A DNA stretch of 64,000 bases from Desulfobaccales bacterium (GTDB lineage: Bacteria; Desulfobacterota; Desulfobaccia; Desulfobaccales; 0-14-0-80-60-11), in NCBI GenBank assembly GCA_037481655.1, contig JBBFLF010000004.1:1-64000 (forward strand), given 5' to 3'. The translations under genes were made by a program, and so were the position numbers. How positions within the stretch are numbered: position 1 is the stretch's first letter; every line of letters begins with the position of its first letter. The notes beneath the pieces were generated by a model. That model saw only the letters and a list, made by a program, of their open reading frames with translations, did no database searches and was not told where the DNA came from. Of the stretch, positions 37,093-45,876 are shown in pieces.

Positions 37093-38319
37093 TCATTCAT
37101 ACCGCAGCGTGTCGATGGGGCTGAGTTTGGCCGCCTGATGGGCCGGGAAATAGCCGAAAAATATCCCCACCACGGCGGACAGACCCAGGGCGGCCAGGCC
37201 CACCAGGGGCGAAGTGGCGATGGGCCACTCCATGAAATAGCCCACCAGATGGGCCACCCCGATCCCCGCCAGAATGCCGATGAGGCCGCCGGTGAGGCTT
37301 AAGACCACCGCCTCGGTGAGAAACTGCAGGAGGATGTCCCGGCCGCGGGCCCCCACCGCCAGCCGGAGGCCGATCTCCCGGGTGCGCTCCTTGACGGACA
37401 CCAGCATGATGTTCATGATGCCGATGCCGCCCACCACCAGGGAGACGGAGGCGATGGCCCACAAAAGGAGGCTGACGGTGCGCACCGTGGCCTCCCGGGC
37501 CGCCATGAGCTCGGCGAAGTTGGCCACCGAGTAGTCCTTCTCCATGAAGCGCCGGGCCCGATGGCGCTGGGCCAGCAGCCGGTCCACCTCTTCCTCCGCG
37601 GTCTTCAGGGTGTCCGGGCCGGTGGCGGACACCAGGATGAAGCGCACCACCCCGGGCAGGGCAGTGCCGAAGAGCCGGCGCTGGGCGGTCTCCAGGGGCA
37701 CCAGGATGACGTCGTCCTGATCCCGCCCGCTGGCACTGCGGCCTTTGGGGGCCATGACCCCAATGACCACGAAGGGCTGGTTGCGGATGCGGATGGTCTG
37801 GTGCACCGGGTCGGCGGCGCCGAAGAGCTGGTAGCGCACCGTGGCTCCCAGGACCGCCACCTTGGCGGCCCGGGCCCCCTCCTGGTGAGTGAAGAAGCGG
37901 CCCGCCTCCATGTCCACTTGGCGCACCTCCTGGTATTCCGGGGTGGTGCCGTTGACGATGGTGGACCAGTTGCGGGCGCCGGCCACCACCTGGGCCACCT
38001 CGCCCCATACCGGCGCCACCGCCTTCACCGAGGGAATTTCCCGGGCAATGGCCTGGGCATCCCCCACGGTGAGAGTGGGCGCGGTGCCCAGCCCCATGCG
38101 CAGGCCGCCAGCGGTGGTGGCCCCGGGGAGCACCATGAGGAGATTGGCCCCCACGCTGGCGATCTCCCGGGCCACCTGCTGGCGGGCACCGGTCCCCAAG
38201 GCCACCACCACCACCACCGCCCCCACCCCAATGATGATGCCCAAAGTGGTGAGGAAGCTGCGGAGCTTGTGCACCCGCAGCGAAAACAGGGCCGTCTTGA
38301 CACAGGTGGCGAATTTCAT
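37093..38319 (-). CDS. MacB/FtsX-type ABC transporter permease
   Basis: 408 residues. The N-terminal helix (RSFLTTLGIIIGVGAVVVVVA) is followed by a periplasmic MacB_PCD domain, then three C-terminal helices with the FtsX motif GGIGIMNIMLVSVKERTREI and GLRLAVGARGRDIL. The family exports peptides or lipoproteins or performs mechanotransmission with a cognate ATPase. The ATPase is not adjacent: upstream is element C and then dtd on the other strand. This isolates the permease in this window. Confidence 0.92.
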   Translation of the reverse strand: MKFATCVKTALFSLRVHKLRSFLTTLGIIIGVGAVVVVVALGTGARQQVAREIASVGANLLMVLPGATTAGGLRMGLGTAPTLTVGDAQAIAREIPSVKAVAPVWGEVAQVVAGARNWSTIVNGTTPEYQEVRQVDMEAGRFFTHQEGARAAKVAVLGATVRYQLFGAADPVHQTIRIRNQPFVVIGVMAPKGRSASGRDQDDVILVPLETAQRRLFGTALPGVVRFILVSATGPDTLKTAEEEVDRLLAQRHRARRFMEKDYSVANFAELMAAREATVRTVSLLLWAIASVSLVVGGIGIMNIMLVSVKERTREIGLRLAVGARGRDILLQFLTEAVVLSLTGGLIGILAGIGVAHLVGYFMEWPIATSPLVGLAALGLSAVVGIFFGYFPAHQAAKLSPIDTLRYE

Positions 38320-38338
38320 ATACGGTGAGATGGTGGTA

Positions 38339-38473
38339 TGAGGGAGGGGGCCAGGGATCGGCGATCCCTGCCCCCTCCCTCATGCTCCCTCCCCCAACCC
38401 TTGATTATAAGGGGTAGGGGGTGAGGGTTTGGGAGAGGGGGCAGGGGGCCACTGCCCCCTGGCCCCCTCTCCC
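38339..38473 (+). repeat. Three-hairpin element family, copy C
   Basis: Hairpins at 38339-38382 (AGGGATCG/CGATCCCT centre), 38384-38428 and 38430-38473 (GGGAGAGGGGGCAGGGG with CCACTGCCCC). It lies between the divergent MacB-like and dtd genes. TATTAT (38482-38487) follows directly, as TATAAT follows copy A. Confidence 0.8.
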
Positions 38474-38510
38474 AACAATCATATTATACTCTGCCAAAGA
38501 CAGGGGCGCT

Positions 38511-38960
38511 ATGCGGGCGGTGGTGCAGCGGGTGAAGGAGGCCTGGGTGCGGGTGAACGGCGAGGAGGTGGCCCGCATCGGGCCGGGGATGCTGGTGTTG
38601 GCGGGGGTGGCGGCGGACGACACCGAGGCGGACGCCGCGGCCCTGGCGCAAAAGCTGGCCCATCTCCGCCTCTTCCCCGAGGGGGAGCGCCTCATGCACC
38701 TATCGCTTGTGGATCTGGGCTATGAGGCCCTGGTGGTGAGCCAGTTCACCATTTTGGGGGACTGCCGCAAGGGTCGGCGGCCCTCCTTTGACCTGGCGGC
38801 GCCGCCGGAGCAGGCGGAGCGGCTGTATGAAGAGTTGGTGAGCCAGTTGCGGCAGTTGGGAATTCCCACGGCCACCGGCCGCTTCCGGCAGATGATGGAG
38901 GTGGGCCTGATCAACGACGGCCCGGTGACCCTGCTGTTGGACACCAAGAAGGTGTTCTAA
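38511..38960 (+). CDS. dtd: D-aminoacyl-tRNA deacylase
   Basis: 149 residues, normal. It removes D-amino acids from tRNA. Motifs present: MRAVVQRVKEAWV at the N-terminus, VVSQFTILGDCRKGRRPSF (the SQFTLYAD-KGRRPSF active-site region) and LINDGPVTLLLD (the NDGPVT motif). Start ATG 38511. A possible -10 TATTAT lies at 38482-38487 beside element C. Confidence 0.95.
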   Translation: MRAVVQRVKEAWVRVNGEEVARIGPGMLVLAGVAADDTEADAAALAQKLAHLRLFPEGERLMHLSLVDLGYEALVVSQFTILGDCRKGRRPSFDLAAPPEQAERLYEELVSQLRQLGIPTATGRFRQMMEVGLINDGPVTLLLDTKKVF

Positions 38961-38988
38961 TGTCGACAGTAACCCACAAAAATTTTGA

Positions 38989-39029
38989 GAAAAAAACAGG
39001 GGCCACAAGCAATGAGCTCATGGCCCCTG
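38989..39029 (-). terminator. Terminator of the lipoprotein pair
   Basis: On the minus strand CAGGGGCCA and TGGCCCCTG enclose a self-complementary GAGCTC loop and are followed by TTTTTTTCT, 18 bp after the stop at 39048. Confidence 0.88.
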
Positions 39030-39047
39030 GAGTTCATCTCCCGCAGA

Positions 39048-39608
39048 TCAGGCGCTTCTCTTCTTGACCCTCTTTTTCAGCTTCTTGGAGGGAACGGGAG
39101 CTTTATAATCCTCAATCACCGCCATGAAGTCGTATTTTTTACACATGTAATCAAAAGCTTTGGGGTCCACTTTTATGTTATGGCACATAAAAGGTTCCCC
39201 ATCTTTATATGAGATGAGCTTGAAGGGGCTCTGCCAGACTTTGTACTCGACCCAACCCTTGGCCGGTACTGTAATGGTTCCCATGCTGTTGGAGGCAGGA
39301 ACCGCCAGATCATAGTTTGTGTTATTTTTGATAACACCCGTATAAAGTTTGGATTTTTTGGTTTTGGGTTTTTCCGGGAACGGCAGATCCTTTAATTCAG
39401 GGAGAGCTGATTCATCTGAGCGTTTAATGATGTCAATGGCTTCGATAAAAGCCGAGGATTTCCGCTCATCCTTCTTACCCCGGCTTTGATCGTAATACGC
39501 ATACTTCTTCAGCTTCCCCTCTTCATAAACAATTTCCTCCCGGTGCTCAAAATGAGCACACCCCCAGAAAATCACCAAGCCCATGGTAAAGCAGAGTAGT
39601 CGCCTCAT
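39048..39608 (-). CDS. Putative lipoprotein
   Basis: 186 residues, not recognised. Lipoprotein signal ending at GLVIFWGC (Cys17); the body is lysine-rich (GKLKKYAYYDQSRGKKDE) with a beta segment GVIKNNTNYDLAVPASNSMG. The coding sequence is visibly lower in GC than the surroundings. It follows the second lipoprotein gene by 11 bp and ends at a strong terminator. Confidence 0.72.
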   Translation of the reverse strand: MRRLLCFTMGLVIFWGCAHFEHREEIVYEEGKLKKYAYYDQSRGKKDERKSSAFIEAIDIIKRSDESALPELKDLPFPEKPKTKKSKLYTGVIKNNTNYDLAVPASNSMGTITVPAKGWVEYKVWQSPFKLISYKDGEPFMCHNIKVDPKAFDYMCKKYDFMAVIEDYKAPVPSKKLKKRVKKRSA

Positions 39609-39619
39609 CGCCCCGGCTC

Positions 39620-40090
39620 CTATCTGATGGGCTGCCGGCCGAAAGTCGGGGCAGGAGCCTCACGGGAGGGACTGTCATCAAAGACGTATTCCAGAATGTC
39701 CCCGGTTTCGTCGTATTTGATCCTCTTGAGCTTCTTGCTGTAATTGATCATGGCGATGGAGCGCGCAAAGGGCACCGGATCTCCCTGGGTCGGCGGCGGC
39801 GAGATTCTGATGCCCAGCATGCCGCCGGCACCAGAACCGCTGCTGTTGGAAGAATTTCTCTGCGCTAAATCGAAGATAGACCCGGTCAACACCGCCGCGG
39901 AAGACGCCGCCTCGCTGGCCCCGGCCCCGGCGGCCCAGATGGTCACGGTGTTAAAACACCCATGGCGAACATCCCGAAATTCCCCCGTGGCATTGCCATG
40001 CGCGTCCGTGCCCACCACCGTGGAGTGTTCAATGGTCGCGCACCCGCCTGCCAGCGCCAGAGCCAAGATAATCACTGTCACTTTCCGCAT
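39620..40090 (-). CDS. Putative lipoprotein
   Basis: 156 residues, not recognised. Lipobox LALAGGC (Cys17). A hydrophobic small-residue stretch (VTIWAAGAGASEAASSAAVL) and GSGAGGMLGI follow. AAGGGGGG precedes the ATG. It is first in a two-gene unit with the lipoprotein at 39048. It is unrelated in sequence to the neighbour as far as I can see. Confidence 0.72.
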   Translation of the reverse strand: MRKVTVIILALALAGGCATIEHSTVVGTDAHGNATGEFRDVRHGCFNTVTIWAAGAGASEAASSAAVLTGSIFDLAQRNSSNSSGSGAGGMLGIRISPPPTQGDPVPFARSIAMINYSKKLKRIKYDETGDILEYVFDDSPSREAPAPTFGRQPIR

Positions 40091-40226
40091 TATTGTCCCC
40101 CCTTGTCTTTTGCGGAACCGCTTTCCCCTTCCTGCTCACACCCTACCTGTCTAATTGCGGATATTCCCATCTAAATACACGCCAAGGAATCTTGTCAAGG
40201 ATTTTTTAGCCTTCGTCACCAAATCC

Positions 40227-41297
40227 TCACGGGATTTCCTCCCCGGTGAGGGCGGCCACCTCGCGGAGCAGAACCGTGAGCAACTCCGCCTCCGGCACCT
40301 GGCGCACCAGCTCGCCTTTCTTGAACAGGGCCCCCACGCCCTTCCCCCCCGCAATGCCCACATCCGCCTCCCGGGCCTCCCCGGGGCCGTTGACCACGCA
40401 GCCCATGATGGCCACCTTCAACGGCGTGGCCACGTTCAGCAGGCGCCGCTCCGCCTCCTCTGCCAGCCCGAAGAGGTCGATCTGGCAGCGGCCGCAGGTG
40501 GGGCAGGAGATGAGCTCCACCCCCCGTTCCCGGAGGTGCAGCGCCCGGAGGATCTCAAACCCCACCCGCACCTCCTCCACCGGATCCCGGGTAAGGGAGA
40601 CGCGCAGGGTATCGCCGATCCCCTCAGCCAACAATAACCCGATCCCCAAGGCTGACTTTACTGTGCCGGCGATGAGGCCCCCCGCCTCCGTCACCCCCAG
40701 GTGCAACGGATAATCCACCCGGACCGCCAGCTCCCGGTAGGCCGCCACCGTAATCAGCACATCGGAGGATTTGAGGGAAATCTTGAAGTCAAAAAAGCCC
40801 CAATCCTCAAATTGCTCAATCCAGCGCAGCGCGCTCTCCACCAGGGCGGCGGCGGTGGGGCCGCCGTGGCGGGCCAGGAGGTCGGCCTCCAGCGAGCCGG
40901 CATTCACCCCCAGCCGGAGCGGCACCCCCCGCTCCTGACAGGCCCGCACCACTACCCGGGTCTTCTCTGCCCCGCCCAGGTTCCCCGGGTTGATGCGGAT
41001 GCAGTCGGCCCCGGCTTCCAGGGCCGCCAGAGCCAGCCGGTAGTTGAAGTGGATGTCGGCGATGAGGGGCACCGGGCTTTTTTCCTTCACTGCCGCAAAG
41101 GCGGCCGCGGCCTCCCGGTCGGGCACCGCCAGGCGCACCAGGTCGCAACCCGCCTGGGCCAGGCGCTCCACCTGAGCCAGGGTGGCCGCCACATCATGGG
41201 GATCGGTATTGGTCATGGACTGCACCGAAATGGGAGCGCCGCCCCCCACCTGCACCGACCCCACCCGGATGGCCCGACTGGGGCGCCGGGAAATCAT
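40227..41297 (-). CDS. ispG: 4-hydroxy-3-methylbut-2-enyl diphosphate synthase (flavodoxin/ferredoxin)
   Basis: 356 residues from ATG 41297, with AGGAGG 6 bases upstream. It converts MEcPP to HMBPP in the non-mevalonate isoprenoid pathway. Motifs: PISVQSMTNTDPHDV, PLIADIHFNYRLAL, IRINPGNLG, and the cluster ligands in SCPTCGRCQ and GCVVNGPGE for the [4Fe-4S] centre. It is the short bacterial form without the plant insert. Confidence 0.96.
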   Translation of the reverse strand: MISRRPSRAIRVGSVQVGGGAPISVQSMTNTDPHDVAATLAQVERLAQAGCDLVRLAVPDREAAAAFAAVKEKSPVPLIADIHFNYRLALAALEAGADCIRINPGNLGGAEKTRVVVRACQERGVPLRLGVNAGSLEADLLARHGGPTAAALVESALRWIEQFEDWGFFDFKISLKSSDVLITVAAYRELAVRVDYPLHLGVTEAGGLIAGTVKSALGIGLLLAEGIGDTLRVSLTRDPVEEVRVGFEILRALHLRERGVELISCPTCGRCQIDLFGLAEEAERRLLNVATPLKVAIMGCVVNGPGEAREADVGIAGGKGVGALFKKGELVRQVPEAELLTVLLREVAALTGEEIP

Positions 41298-41561
41298 ACT
41301 CGACCTCCTGTCCAAAGACTGTGGCATGAGAGGGGGGACACAGTTCCCTCTCTCTTTCAGCCCCTCACCCCTGTCATTCTATCCCCACCCCTCCAGGTAG
41401 CGCAAGGCTGCGGGCCGGGGCGGCCTGGGGCCCCGACCCCCTGCAATCCCGGACAGCACCGAGGTGTGGCTACGCGGCAGTTTTTGCCGTGACTTAGGGA
41501 AGGGGCAGACTTGAGATAGGATAACATACTTTAATCATTATATATATTTTAAATTACCCCC
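41298..41561. other. Intergenic region between ispG and the flagellar cluster
   Basis: 264 bp with no gene. A strongly AT-rich tract (41521-41555) lies directly upstream of the sigma-54 promoter and is a plausible IHF or activator-binding zone. Confidence 0.5.
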
Positions 41562-41578
41562 TTGGCACGCCCTTTGCT
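41562..41578 (+). promoter_or_regulatory. Sigma-54 promoter of the hook genes
   Basis: TTGGCACGCCCTTTGCT matches the -24/-12 consensus, with GG at 41564-41565 and GC at 41576-41577 spaced correctly. It lies about 40 bp before fliK, as for class II flagellar hook genes that use RpoN with a FlrC-type activator. Confidence 0.88.
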
Positions 41579-41616
41579 CTCCTGGCAGCCGACCACAAGG
41601 GCCAGGAGCCGTGCCA

Positions 41617-43416
41617 ATGATGCCCGGAAGTGCTGCCGCTGTCCTTGCCGCCCTCCCCTCCCCCCGGGGGGCCCGGGCCACCACCCGCTCGGCCCCCGAT
41701 CTCTTCCAGGCCAGCTTTCAGGGACGGCTGATGCAGCACCTGCAAAAAGAGGGGGGAGCCGAAAATGCTAAGGGGAGAGGGAGCACGGGCAGCACACCGG
41801 ACGTCAAGGAGTTCCCGGCGCGTGTGCCGGTTGGCCGCCAGGCGGGAGGGGGGCGCCCCCTGCGGCTCCGGCCTGAGGCTCTTGCCCGCCAGAGGGGCGG
41901 GGAGGCGGTCATCCCGCCGGAGCTGCTCCCCGAGCTGTCCCGGCACCTCACCACCGCCGGAGTGTCGGCGCCCCAGGTGCGGCAGTTCCTGTCCCGCCCT
42001 GAGGTGCAGGAGCAGGGGCTGAGCCTGGCCGAGTTGCGGGAATTTCTCCGGGGGCTGGCGGGAATGCAGGGGGAGAGGGCCGTTCCGGGCACCCCGGAGG
42101 GCGTCGGTGATCCGAAGGAGGCTGTCCTCTCAGAACTCCTGGAGCTGATGGCTGCGGCCCCCGGTGGCGGGCTGAAGGTCCCCCCCGAACGGCGGCCGGA
42201 GGCCCAGTTACTCCTGGAGGCCGCGGGGCTGACTGCGGAACAGGCCGCGAAGCTCCTGTGGCACCCCGAAGTGGCGGAGACCGGCCTCACCCCGGAGCAG
42301 GTGCGCTCCCAGTGGCTCAAGGCCCGCAATCCTGGGCTGGCAGAGGCGGCCGCCCCCGGACCCGGTGCCTCCGAGACCTGGCGGCAATGGTGGGAGCGGT
42401 TGCGCCTGCCGGCGGAGGCCTGGCCGGAGCTCAAGACGGCCCTTAAGCATCTGGGGATCCCCCCGGAGCAGCTGGCCCGCCTGGAGGAAGGCGCCCCCGA
42501 GGGCCTCCCCCTGGCTGAGATCTGGCGGCTGCTCAAGGACCACCAGGGGCAGCGGGCCCCCCTTGAGACCCCGGAAGAGCTGGCCCGGGAGCTGGCAGAC
42601 CGGCTGGACCCCTCCCCCCAGGCGGCGGCTCAGACCTGGGCGGGGCTCTTGCGCCAGGCGGGGTTGCCCGAAGAGATGGTCGCCACCCTCTGGGGCGGCG
42701 TCAGTCCGGGCTCCACCGAGGAGCTCAAGGCCCGCCTTCTGAAACTGGCCCCGGAGCCGGCGCCGCCCCCGGCCCAGGAGGCCCCCAAGCCTTTGTATCT
42801 GCCGGCCCGACTACGGCTGGGGAGCCTGCCGCGGCAGTTCGAAGGGGAAGAACGGCCCGCCCAGCAGGGGTCCGGATCCCCTGGCTTCCCCGAGCCCCAG
42901 GCGCCCCCCGCCCTTCCGGCCGGCCAGGAGGGCGCGTACGCCCTGGTGGCCCAGGAATACCAGTCCGGGGCCGCCCCGTTCCTCGGCTCTGCAGGTCCCT
43001 CGGCACTGACGACTCCTTCTTTACGCCAGGCCGTCTGGTCCCAGATCGAAAACGCCGTCCTGCAGCACCTGCAGCCAGGGCGCACCCAGGTCAGCCTCAC
43101 CCTCAACCCCCCGGAGCTGGGACGGGTGGAGCTGACTCTGACCCTGCAAGGCGAGCGCCTCCTGGTGCAGGCCCTGGTCACCCGGCCGGAGGTGGCACAG
43201 TTGGCCCAGACCCAGGTGGAACATCTGGTCCAGGCCCTCACCCGGCAGGGGCTTATCCTCAGCCAGTTTCAGGTGCAGCTGCCGCCAGCCTCCCAGCCGC
43301 TGGTGGCCGCCGCCGCTGCCGGCGACCGCGCCGGCTTCCGGCGACCGGAAGAAGGCCCCACAGGCCGCGAAACTTCCCGCCCGCGTCAGACGCAGGGGGT
43401 GGATTTCTTCGCCTGA
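41617..43416 (+). CDS. fliK: Flagellar hook-length control protein FliK
   Basis: 599 residues from ATG 41617, with AGGAG 9 bases upstream. The C-terminal Flg_hook domain is clear: VSLTLNPPELGRVELTLTLQG, then LVQALVTRPEVAQLAQ and LTRQGLILSQFQV. FliK measures the hook and switches export specificity. The long N-terminal half contains repeated helical units, for example HLTTAGVSAPQVRQFLSRPEV and AGLTAEQAAKLLWHPEV. First gene behind the sigma-54 promoter; flgD and flgE follow. Confidence 0.9.
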   Translation: MMPGSAAAVLAALPSPRGARATTRSAPDLFQASFQGRLMQHLQKEGGAENAKGRGSTGSTPDVKEFPARVPVGRQAGGGRPLRLRPEALARQRGGEAVIPPELLPELSRHLTTAGVSAPQVRQFLSRPEVQEQGLSLAELREFLRGLAGMQGERAVPGTPEGVGDPKEAVLSELLELMAAAPGGGLKVPPERRPEAQLLLEAAGLTAEQAAKLLWHPEVAETGLTPEQVRSQWLKARNPGLAEAAAPGPGASETWRQWWERLRLPAEAWPELKTALKHLGIPPEQLARLEEGAPEGLPLAEIWRLLKDHQGQRAPLETPEELARELADRLDPSPQAAAQTWAGLLRQAGLPEEMVATLWGGVSPGSTEELKARLLKLAPEPAPPPAQEAPKPLYLPARLRLGSLPRQFEGEERPAQQGSGSPGFPEPQAPPALPAGQEGAYALVAQEYQSGAAPFLGSAGPSALTTPSLRQAVWSQIENAVLQHLQPGRTQVSLTLNPPELGRVELTLTLQGERLLVQALVTRPEVAQLAQTQVEHLVQALTRQGLILSQFQVQLPPASQPLVAAAAAGDRAGFRRPEEGPTGRETSRPRQTQGVDFFA

Positions 43417-43560
43417 GGAGCAGGTCTGAGCATAAAGCGGGCCAAGGGAGGTTGTGGGAGAGAGGGGCCCGTAACGGGTAAAAGGGCCCGCCACTGATGA
43501 ACTTTAGAGCCCGGAAAATGTCGGGATGGCCCCGGCTCTATCCGGGGAAGGGAGAGAGTC

Positions 43561-44241
43561 ATGGCCGCCAGCACCACTGCCGCACCAGCCGCCGCCACTG
43601 GCGCAGCCAGCCAGTTCACCCTGCCCGTCAAGACCATGGGCAAGGAGGATTTCCTCAAACTCCTGGTCACCCAGCTGCGTTACCAGGACCCCATGTCACC
43701 GGAGGATCCCAAGGATTTTGTGGCCCAGCTGGCGCAATTCAGCTCCCTGGAGCAGCAGCTCAACGCCAACACCAACCTGGTGGCGGTGGGCAAGGTGGTG
43801 CAGCACCTGGCCGACTCCCTGGGCATGTCCCGGGGGGTGGCGCTTTTGGGGAAGACTGTGCGGGGGGTGGGCAACGCCCTCACCATCTCCGGCGGCCGGG
43901 GGGTGAGCGCCACCTACCAGCTCCCCCAGGATGCCAAACAGGTCACCGTCACCATCTTCGACGCCTCCGGCAAGACCATCCGCACCCTGGAGCTGGGAAG
44001 CCAGGCCGCCGGTCTGCGCCAGTTCACCTGGGACGGCAAGGACGCCCAGGGCAAGACCGTGGCCGACGGCAGCTACTCCTACCAGGTGCGGGCCGTGGAC
44101 AGCAAGGGAGTGGGCCTAGAAGTGACCAATTACTTCACCGGCACGGTGCAGGAGGTCTATCAGGACGCCGGCGGCGTCTGGGTCAAGGTGGACGGCCGGC
44201 CCGTGCTGGTGGACAACATCATCTCCGTGGGCGCCAACTGA
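43561..44241 (+). CDS. flgD: Flagellar hook assembly scaffolding protein FlgD
   Basis: 226 residues, normal. The N-terminal motif MGKEDFLKLLVTQLRYQDPM with AQLAQFSSLEQQL is diagnostic. The C-terminal half is a FlgD Ig-like/tudor pair (VTVTIFDASGKTIRTLELG, DGSYSYQVRAVDSKG). FlgD caps the growing hook so FlgE can assemble. GGGAGAGAG precedes ATG 43561. The 144 bp after fliK contain only a short GGGCCCG inverted repeat. Confidence 0.95.
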   Translation: MAASTTAAPAAATGAASQFTLPVKTMGKEDFLKLLVTQLRYQDPMSPEDPKDFVAQLAQFSSLEQQLNANTNLVAVGKVVQHLADSLGMSRGVALLGKTVRGVGNALTISGGRGVSATYQLPQDAKQVTVTIFDASGKTIRTLELGSQAAGLRQFTWDGKDAQGKTVADGSYSYQVRAVDSKGVGLEVTNYFTGTVQEVYQDAGGVWVKVDGRPVLVDNIISVGAN

Positions 44242-44314
44242 ACCGTGGGAGGGGGCTTACACCAAAGGGCGGCGTAAGGACGCCGCCTGGAACTGATGCA
44301 GGGAGGAGGGGTCC

Positions 44315-45541
44315 ATGTCACTGTCCACCGCCATGTACAGCGGCCTCAGCGGCCTCAACAGCTACGGCGAGGCCATGACTGTGGTGGGCGACAACATCGC
44401 CAACCTGAACACCATCGGCTTTAAGTACAGCAGCATCCATTTTGAGGACCTCATGGCCCAGCTGGTGTCCACCGGCTCGGGGCCGGGCCAGGTGGGGCGG
44501 GGCTCCCGCATCTCCGACATTTCCACCGTCTGGGCCCAGGGCTCTTTGGAGACCAGCGCCGATGACGTGGACGTGGCCATCACCGGCACCGGCTTTCTCA
44601 TCGTGAGGGACCCCCTGGGCGGCAGCCTCTTTTATACCCGGGACGGCAATTTCTCCCTGGACAAGGACGGCTATCTCATCAACGCCCACGGCTACCGGGT
44701 GCAGGGCAAGCTCATCGATCCGGTGAGCAAGACCCCGACGGGAGTGGACACGGACATCACCATCAGCCAGAATTACGCCGCGCCCCGGGCCTCCTCGGCG
44801 GTGGAGATGGTCCTCAATCTGGATGCCAATGCGGAGATCGGCGCTTTTTATTCCACTTCCTTGAGCCTTTATGACCGGCTGGGCAACATGCGCACCCTCA
44901 CCACCACCTTCACCAAGGCGGCAGACAACACCTGGACCTTGAGCGGCACCCTGGACGGGGTGGATATCACCGCCCTCATCACCGATCAGGGCGGCGGCGG
45001 GCCTTCGGACATGGTCTTTGACCAGAACGGCACCATGGTCTCCGGCGGTCTCTACGCCCTGGACTTGAGCGCCTACAACATCGGCAGCGTCAATCTGGAC
45101 CTGCGGGATACCAGCGGCGGCAGCACCACCCAGTACGCCGCCAGCTCGGTGACCAACTACGCCTCCCAGGACGGTTACGGCCCCGGTTTCCTGCAGCGCA
45201 TCTCCATCAATAACGAAGGCATTATCACCGGGCACTACTCCAACGGCCAGATCATCCCCCACTACCAGCTCACCCTGGCCCGCTTCAACGCCCCGGGCAA
45301 ATTGCGCCGGGAAGGCAGCAACCTCTACACCGAGACCCAGGACTCCGGCGTGCCCCTCACCGGCGCGCCCGGCAACAATGGCCTGGGGCGCATCAACTCC
45401 AACTCCCTGGAACAGTCCAACGTGGACCTGGGGAACGAATTTGTGCGCATGATCCTGTACCAGCGGGCCTTCCAGGCCAACTCCCGCATCATCACCACCA
45501 CCGACAGCATGATGGAGGAGGTCCTGGCCCTGAAACGTTAA
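44315..45541 (+). CDS. flgE: Flagellar hook protein FlgE
   Basis: 408 residues. The N-terminal rod/hook motif MSLSTAMYSGLSGLNSYGEA with GDNIANLNTIGFK, and the C-terminal ending LGNEFVRMILYQRAFQANSR, are the conserved coiled-coil ends. The middle (FlgE D2 type) is VEMVLNLDANAEIGAF to LTLARFNAPGKL. It polymerises into the hook. GGAGG lies 8 bases upstream of the ATG. A terminator follows at 45635. Confidence 0.96.
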   Translation: MSLSTAMYSGLSGLNSYGEAMTVVGDNIANLNTIGFKYSSIHFEDLMAQLVSTGSGPGQVGRGSRISDISTVWAQGSLETSADDVDVAITGTGFLIVRDPLGGSLFYTRDGNFSLDKDGYLINAHGYRVQGKLIDPVSKTPTGVDTDITISQNYAAPRASSAVEMVLNLDANAEIGAFYSTSLSLYDRLGNMRTLTTTFTKAADNTWTLSGTLDGVDITALITDQGGGGPSDMVFDQNGTMVSGGLYALDLSAYNIGSVNLDLRDTSGGSTTQYAASSVTNYASQDGYGPGFLQRISINNEGIITGHYSNGQIIPHYQLTLARFNAPGKLRREGSNLYTETQDSGVPLTGAPGNNGLGRINSNSLEQSNVDLGNEFVRMILYQRAFQANSRIITTTDSMMEEVLALKR

Positions 45542-45634
45542 GGATAATCAGCGGTTGGGGAGAAAAGAGAAAAAGTGCCTTTGTGAATTTATTCCATCCC
45601 CACCGCCGTCAGGGGCGGAGGGGAGGAAAAAGAG

Positions 45635-45666
45635 AGAGGGGACCACCGGGTGAGTCCCCTCTTTTA
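45635..45666 (+). terminator. Terminator of the hook gene cluster
   Basis: AGAGGGGAC and GTCCCCTCT form a 9-bp stem with a 10-nt loop, followed by TTTTACTTTTT, 94 bp after flgE. The stretch 45667-45876 before glgA's end holds only G/C-rich inverted-repeat sequence resembling a decayed member of the hairpin family. Confidence 0.88.
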
Positions 45667-45876
45667 CTTTTTGGGATGTCCCAAGGCTCAGAAACTTATT
45701 CCCCGCCTGATGAGCTGAGGCAGGCGATTTTCGGGCTCACCTTGGCCCCGGAGAAGGCCCGGGCGGGTTTCCGAGAAACAGGGTGCGACCTCCGCCTCGC
45801 TTCCCCCATCATCGGGGGAGAGGAGCTGCGGGAGAGGGCGGAGTGCCTGGGCCCCGGCCCTCCCCTCCCAGACCTT

